From NCBI GenBank assembly GCA_025667525.1, contig CM046881.1, positions 26,299,580 through 26,363,579 of the forward strand: a stretch of 64,000 nt of DNA, read 5' to 3'. Within the stretch, counting starts at the first letter, position 1. Each line of letters begins with the position of its first letter. Of the stretch, positions 58,301-64,000 are shown piece by piece. Source of the DNA: Glebionis coronaria (taxonomy: Eukaryota; Streptophyta; Magnoliopsida; Asterales; Asteraceae). Under the pieces are notes generated by a model. That model did not search any database. It was not told where the DNA came from and saw only the letters and a program-made list of their open reading frames with translations. The position numbers and the translations under genes were made by a program.

Positions 58301-58883
58301 TTGACACCAAATGTAGTGAGGTGTAGTATGTTGGATTGTTATAGTGGGGGTGGGGCAAGTGTCCCACTTGTCTCATCCCCATTTATTTACGGGTACTCCT
58401 CGATTCTAGTTTCCTCGATTTGCGTACCCTCGGGTCTTTTTACGAAAAACGTGTTTATAAATTATGAATCAACGTCACAAAACGAATCCAATAAAAATTG
58501 TCTCATCAAAAACGGAGTTCGAAAACGTAAATACGTAATCCTAAGGTTTCTGGTTTAGTCGTAAAAGACGTTAAAATAAAATCGTAAGTCCTAATCTCTT
58601 CTCGTAAATTTGTGAGTTTATGAACTAACACAAATTTAAAACTCCAAAATAATATTCATGGATAAACTTATTTTCTGAAATGTCGGACTGTCACCAAGGA
58701 CGGTGTATGTGAACGTAGGCACGTAACGTTGAATCCTCCGGTTTAAACGTAGTCAACGCTACTTCAAGACGTAAATCCAAATTTGTTCCCAAAAATATGT
58801 GAGTTCATATTGTAACATTAAAATAATGTTTTTAAATAATATTCAAGAATAAAATATCAACCATAAATTGACGGATTGTCACA
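55385..58883 (-). repeat. LTR of a chromovirus-like Ty3/gypsy element (3.5 kb)
   Basis: The plus strand starts TGTAACACCCCC and ends TTGTCACA, giving TGTGACAATCC...GGGGGTGTTACA on the element strand. The internal side begins at 58884. A TATA-like box may lie at 56723-56731. There is a two-copy ~49-bp repeat at 55760-55855. The U3 start is duplicated: 58480-58694 resembles 58695-58883. Only one LTR is in the window, so the left border rests on the TG...CA signature and the end of the satellite match. Confidence 0.75.
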
Positions 58884-59189
58884 GCATTTACCCTTAAACA
58901 GGATCTTTGTCCTCAAAGATCATCTTACCTTACTACTCGTTTCTTATAGAGTTAAAGTCATGTGGGTATTTCCTCCACATTCGGTCTTTTCTCATAAGTG
59001 CAATCCATTATAATACGCGAGTTTCATCAAACATAACTACGGAAATAAGATCAGGCTTAATTTTGACTTACTTTCTCTATCCATGATGTTCACGGGTTTT
59101 TGATTAATGCAACTTTTCGCCGATCTAAGCTTTACTAAGAAGAATTCAGATTTTCACTGGATAGATATTCCATCAAGTTCGATTTACGA

Positions 59190-60065
59190 AACATAATTCA
59201 CGCATTTCTTTGAAGTCCTAGGGTAGATCCTGCTTATATGCCTTTCAATCCCAACTTTTACATCATCTCAATGGTCCCATACAACGGGGACTTATATCCC
59301 ATGATTTGTCAGATCATGAATTCATTTTTCCAAGGTTAAAAATTGTGGCATAGCTTCGCTACCCATTTGGCACTTCAAGATCTACATTTCACATTCACAT
59401 AACCTCTTGCCCACTACCGGCAGTCAATAATCAAACCCCTATTTCAACAATCATTTCAGATTTCGCGGGTCGGGTATTTTGCAAGGATAGGTTCGCCATC
59501 ATAGGAAACCTTAAACCTAAGAGACATGTCCAACTCACAATGGGTGTATGTCGGATGTCTTCATCTCAATTCCTGCTTACAGATTCTCTAAGATTTAGAT
59601 CCTAACAAGATTCGATCTCAATCCTAATACGATAATTATCAATGATAATCTTTCCAAAGGAAAACGATTATACGGTCTATTACCAAAGGTCAATCATTCA
59701 AACATAAAACAGCACTTATATTACTTTGTATCGTTACTTTACCTCGTCCCTTCGATTTGGGATGGTACATAGTACTCTCATCAAGGTTCGTTCTTATTGA
59801 TTTCTGAGAAAATCTCTAGAAATTCGATGCGAAGCGAGGATCTTGATATAGATGATCGATACAGGCACACTATGTTTACACAACTCTTTTGCATTTATCA
59901 TTAACGAGAATGATATTAGCAGATTTGGTCAGTCTGTCGACGATGACCCAAATCGAATCAAATTCAGATGATGACCTTTGCAATAGCTAGACGTTTACTA
60001 ATGTATGAGGCGATGTCTGCCTTCATAATTGCCATCAGTACAACTTCTTCAGACAGAGATACTTT
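59190..60065 (-). pseudogene. pol: Decayed chromovirus integrase
   Basis: Minus-strand fragments read MKADIASYISKRLAIAKV (near 60000-60045, end of the zinc domain), FDSIWVIVDRLTKSAN (near 59915-59962, integrase core), DPRFASNF then a stop (about 59820-59845) and TMYHPKSKG (near 59750-59775). SPRCMGPLR near 59275-59300 recalls the C-terminal GPF/GPY module. Part of the domain between zinc region and core is missing. Stops and shifts occur throughout. Confidence 0.72.
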
Positions 60066-60848
60066 TAGTCATAAATGACAAAAATAGAATACTTATACTT
60101 ACAAATTCCAACATAACTATATCTCATATCTCCATATATAGACAATCACAAGTGGTCTTTTATACATTTAACGCTATCGGCTTCTAAATTTTTAATGGTT
60201 CATATTAGCCGCGAACCCCTTTTTATTATCTATATTATCCTTCTAATAAGCATTGTTTATTTTTATATCGTTCGGCAATTTATTTCGCACCTTCATTATT
60301 AAAGAACATGTCCTAACTGGTTCTTTATCTTTTCTACATAATGCGTCGGTATCTATATTCACCTCTCATGATGATATAATTTTCATGTCCACAATTCACT
60401 CAGATATTCTTTCCATATTATGCGTCAGTAATTACGTTCACTTTCTCCTGATGAAATAAATATCATAACTGTATTTATTCAAAATTCTTTCTTTATATTT
60501 TCTAAGTTTTAGTTTCGTCCTATCTATCATTTTTATTAGTTTTTATCAATCCAGCGTTTAAAGCGTCGATAATTATTACAATTAATTAAATAATAATTAT
60601 TATAACTAATTAAATATTAAGTATTCAATTATTATGAAATGTAAACGTAAAGATTTTAAATTTCTTAGTTCGACCAATTATATGAAAATGTTCGAAATAA
60701 ATTTGACTTTAATTATTAAGATTTTTGCTGATTTATCGAAAATAATTAATAAAATTCGTAAATGTTTGAAAAATCTTTGGTTATACTTTTGGTCCAAATT
60801 TTCTTAGTTGAAAAGCAAAAATTGTCGTTTCAAATTTTAAGTCATGGT
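60066..60848. other. AT-rich interval interrupting the decayed integrase
   Basis: I see no similarity to integrase here, although both flanks belong to the same pol region. It contains long A/T runs and TAATTA-type repeats (60570-60625). It may be a nested insertion, but I could not identify terminal repeats. Confidence 0.4.
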
Positions 60849-61088
60849 TTAAATGGTTTCCTCAATCCCTTTTAGGTTATCTTGAGGTATACACAAACAT
60901 TTACCCCTAAACAGAAGTTTAGTTAAATGGTTTGTGTATAAGGGAATAATCCCTTTAAAATCCTTTGTTAAAACATCTGTCAAAACATATTTCCATTTCT
61001 TTTTGGTAATATCCAAAGTCTTAAAAGGGCTCTTAATTTTTGAAGAGTCTATATGCATACATCTTACCATTATTAATCCAACGGTCAT
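60849..61088 (-). pseudogene. pol: Decayed pol fragment, probably before the integrase zinc domain
   Basis: A 79-codon ORF with WKYVLTDVLTKDFKG and FRGKCLCIPQDNLKG. The last part resembles the stretch just before the zinc domain in chromovirus integrases. It fits the order between RT and integrase, but the assignment is tentative. Confidence 0.45.
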
Positions 61089-61139
61089 TTTATGTAAAGG
61101 ATTAAGTTTTTAATCACATGTTAAATATTTAAGGTATAG

Positions 61140-61765
61140 GTTTTTATCGTTTAGCCAATTCAGGGCAATCTATAATTAATTATTAACTCATTCTTATTCT
61201 TATAAACAAATAAATGGTCCTTAATGATCACGAGCATGAATTTATCAAGTTACAGCCCACACACGTGATTCACTAAATTTATGAATACTACATGTGCATT
61301 GTCGATCCAAACGACATCACGTGAAACTCATAACGTTCATTACAAGTACCGGATGTAGTGATTGGAATAGATAATCCTTTTCGCAGATGCGAAGTTGATG
61401 ATAACCATGCTATGGATCAAATTTGCTAGAACCTTGTAAATGATCGAACAATTCTTCCATTTCGAGTTATGGATATCGTTTTCGATTGTCAATTTACTCA
61501 GTCACAGTTAATCTATAAATATAAGGAAAGATAACACCATAGCTCTTCAGGATGACAGGCTTGGTATAATAAAATCTTTCTCCGACAACTTACTCAGTTG
61601 TACGGTAATTCCTTAAATTCAGATGGTGCTGACGTATAGTGCACACGCCACAAGTGCAGCACCGGGAATATAATCAATACCAATTTCAACTTGCCTTAAT
61701 GGCGAAAGTTTAGGTAATTCACCAACAAATACCTCCTAAAGTTTCAAATAAGATAAACATCTTTT
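61140..61765 (-). pseudogene. pol: Decayed chromovirus reverse transcriptase (N-terminal half)
   Basis: Minus-strand fragments include VGELPKLSPLRQVEIGID and IPGAALVA (61670-61740), KLSEKDFIIPS (about 61575-61610), LFDHLQGSSKFDP (61420-61465) and YEFHVMSFG (61310-61340), all in RT order. At the place of the catalytic YxDD the remnant reads IIKDHL (near 61205-61225), so the active site is lost. Confidence 0.68.
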
Positions 61766-62000
61766 ATTAAATTCATATTAGGTTCTTCTAGATTATAATA
61801 TTTATAACTAATTCACAACCATTCATGGTATAATTTCATGTCTAAATGCAGGATATGGTCATCCATCAAGAATTATTTAGATCACTTTTGATAATCAACA
61901 TCTTATCATTTAGGGGAATTCTACTCGAGTTCCCATCAATTCAGACAATGTCGTCATGTCATAATCAATTAATCCATTCTACCGGCATTATCAACTTTTC
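61766..62000 (-). pseudogene. pro: Decayed chromovirus protease C-terminal part
   Basis: Fragments VEWIN...HDDIV and SSRIPLNDKMLIIKSD, then ISCI...NYTMNGCELV, follow the layout of the sequence between the retropepsin and RT in Tekay/Del-type elements. Several stops interrupt it. Confidence 0.5.
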
Positions 62001-64000
62001 AGTTTTTTGTTGTCGTCGATAAGATGTGAATTTCTCAAAAGACTAATAATAACTCATAATCCGTCACAATTTTCAGGGATATCTGGAGACACAACTACTA
62101 TAAAGAGTAAGGTCAACGCATAATCTACGCGAGAGAATTTCAAATCAGATACAGACGAAAACATTTAACGAATATGAATATATCCCATGTTTTCATAATT
62201 TGAGTACGCATTCGAAAGCTCCTCGGATCGTTACCCAGGTCATTCAAATGAAATCAAATCATAAGAAATGATAGGAATGTCGATACATCCAGTCGGGTAT
62301 CAATACTCGATAATCAAATACTTTTCCTAAGAATCTCACTACGGGAGAATTGGACAAGAAAGAATTGGCAATTGTCAAATAAGACAATTTCCACAGATGA
62401 GTAAATTCAACTCAGAAGAATAGATACTACAGGCACATATGTAGGTGTCCCTAACATTATGTCCATATTTTTCACTTCTTGCAGATCTCATAAAATTTAA
62501 TCTTTCACATCTTCAAAGACAATGTAGTGTTTATTCATTAGTTTTATGGTGACTACTAATCAGTCTTGCATAGTCCATTCCAAATTGTATGTAGGCGCGC
62601 AACTATATACAATTTCAAGATTAACGATGCAATACTCAGTTCGTCAAAGTTTTATCATCATATTTGTAAAAACATTTTCATGCTTAATTCTTTAAATAAG
62701 ATTCAAAAATAAATTTACAATGATTTTCTTTGTTATGAAAACAATTAGGTTTTCCAAAGTGTTTCTTAAACAACTTTACTTTGATAACAATCACTTATAA
62801 ATCTTACTTCGAATAATCCTTATAGTGATGAAAATTAAATTTCTCAAAGGATACTGTTTTAACTTTATAAAAACAATGTGTGATCTGCAGAAGAGTGATG
62901 AAAGCTTGTTCACCAAGAACTAACTACGATATAACAGGAAATGAGCTTAGCCAAATAATCATGAGGTTCATGATCTTGATAGCACTCAATAAGAATAATC
63001 CACAACGTAACTCAAATCGAGATGAGTACTTGTTCAATGGTTGCATCACTAATGCGGTCATTAGGATGAAGCAGTAAAAGATAGATAACATTGATACATG
63101 TAGAATTTAGCAATCAAAGGTAGTCTTTTCATTAATCACAAACAAGTCAAAATTGTACCGTAACACATTACGTGTCACTATGTCATACAATTCTCAGAAC
63201 TCATCCTACCAACTGATGTCTCAGTTTAGTTAGGGATTTTTAAAAGATACCACAATGAATACTAATCTACAAGAGTCATTAGGTTTTCCATATGTCCCGG
63301 AAGATCCATCGGTCTCAATTCAGAATAAGATTTCTTCAATTTATTTCTTGGACACTGGGCATCCTCGTTAGCGGACAATGGTCTAGGAACAACCCTTAAC
63401 ACGAATCAACAAATAATTAAATCCTTATAATTCAATCACAAAACTTAACGACTTCTATTAACAATCTCATATTCCATACGGGTTAAATTTTTACTTTATT
63501 CAAATTTCAACCAATTTTATACTCAATTCAATATCCTACCTCATATTCCAATTCTTTCAATCTTATTCTTAGGCCTTAATAGGGCAATAAAAGCTCGATA
63601 TGATCAACACTTAATTTCCAATCCTATTAGCTCTTACAACAACAATTATCAAATAAGTCACTAGTATGAAATGACTTGATCATTCAACTAGACTTCTCGG
63701 AAAGGTATTAGTGGCATGAGGCTTTTGGGTAATGGTTCCAATAACAGCCTCAAGTGCAACATTCACCCTTTCGATTTCAAATTTAAGAATTGGATGACAA
63801 CGAATCAGATGACATCTTTCCAGGTGATAACGTTTTGTCAAACTCCACTCTATAAGGAAAGATCGTCATGACATCGATATCAGATTTAATCTCGCCAATC
63901 CTTCTTCAATATCACAATCAACTAATATCTACATTCTACGAATATCAACCATTTGTTGGGATCATAAATATCCACAACCTGGTTTAGATCTAGGATAGCT
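62001..64000 (-). other. Unassigned part of the decayed element (gag and protease expected)
   Basis: By position this should hold the protease active site and gag, but I recognised neither a DTGA-type motif nor a zinc knuckle. The longest ORF, 62880-63077 on the plus strand, has 65 codons and no recognisable content. Confidence 0.4.

Larger units (their letters stand above)
58884..64000 (-). mobile_element. Internal region of a heavily decayed chromovirus-like (Tekay/Del-type) element
   Basis: Minus-strand translation gives, from right to left, remains of protease, RT and integrase in the gypsy order, each with many stops and frame changes. The RT second half and RNase H appear deleted, and an AT-rich stretch of about 0.8 kb interrupts the integrase region. 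The LTR-proximal end has the inverted repeat GATCTTTG / CAAAGATC (58902-58921). The family assignment rests on the style of the motifs and not on an alignment. Confidence 0.65.

Noticed and set aside
58301..58558. 85-codon plus-strand ORF in the chromovirus-like LTR
   Set aside because: It is inside an LTR, antisense to the element and without recognisable content.

Overview
This window looks like a stretch of repeat-dense nuclear DNA from a flowering plant. I found no host gene, RNA gene or bacterial feature. Nearly all of it can be assigned to nested LTR retrotransposons and one satellite-like tandem array. The Copia polyprotein with an extra domain after RNase H, together with Athila-like and chromovirus-like Ty3/gypsy elements, suggests a eudicot, possibly Asteraceae; that last step is inference.

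Layout. 1-6873: a minus-strand Ty1/Copia element (Copia-A1), cut by the left edge, with RNase H, RT, integrase, protease and gag remains, a tRNA-Met type PBS and its 5' LTR. 6874-8217: the U3 end of an Athila-like LTR. 8218-15729: about 10.7 units of a ~699-bp tandem repeat. 15725-19509: a composite insertion in that array, bounded by the duplication ACTGA. It contains an inverted LTR copy, a small non-autonomous element (B) and the 3' end of a plus-strand Copia relative (Copia-A2). 19510-19674: a remnant of the array. 19675-29328: Gypsy-1, an Athila-like element on the minus strand with a complete 3' LTR, decayed gag-pol, a PBS and a truncated 5' LTR. 29329-43775: element G, a gag-protease Athila relative in which an unrecognised ORF replaces RT and integrase. 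It is split by element I (34141-39638), an internally deleted member of the same family. 43776-54665: Gypsy-2, Athila-like, with a 3.6-kb 5' LTR. 54666-55377: a chromovirus LTR fragment and an inverted piece of the satellite. 55385-64000: a chromovirus-like element with a 3.5-kb LTR and heavily decayed integrase, RT and protease remains.

All recognised coding regions are broken by stops or frameshifts, so no element here looks autonomous. Normal roles would be: Gag packages the RNA, protease matures the polyprotein, RT/RNase H copies the RNA, integrase inserts the DNA, and the LTRs, PBS and PPT supply promoter and priming sites.

The most interesting structure lies in non-standard signals. 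(1) A 21-bp phased repeat with palindromic core GTCAGCGCTGAC occurs in the Copia LTRs, at three places in the Copia coding region (always in the same codon phase) and in element B, with a recurring single 14-15 bp step. (2) A 9-bp stem with a 6-nt loop occurs in three Athila-like LTRs; its stem sequence differs but its pairing is preserved by compensatory changes. (3) Further conserved hairpins sit at LTR termini, next to supernumerary polypurine tracts and just after pol. (4) Element G carries the unrecognised ORF in place of RT and integrase.
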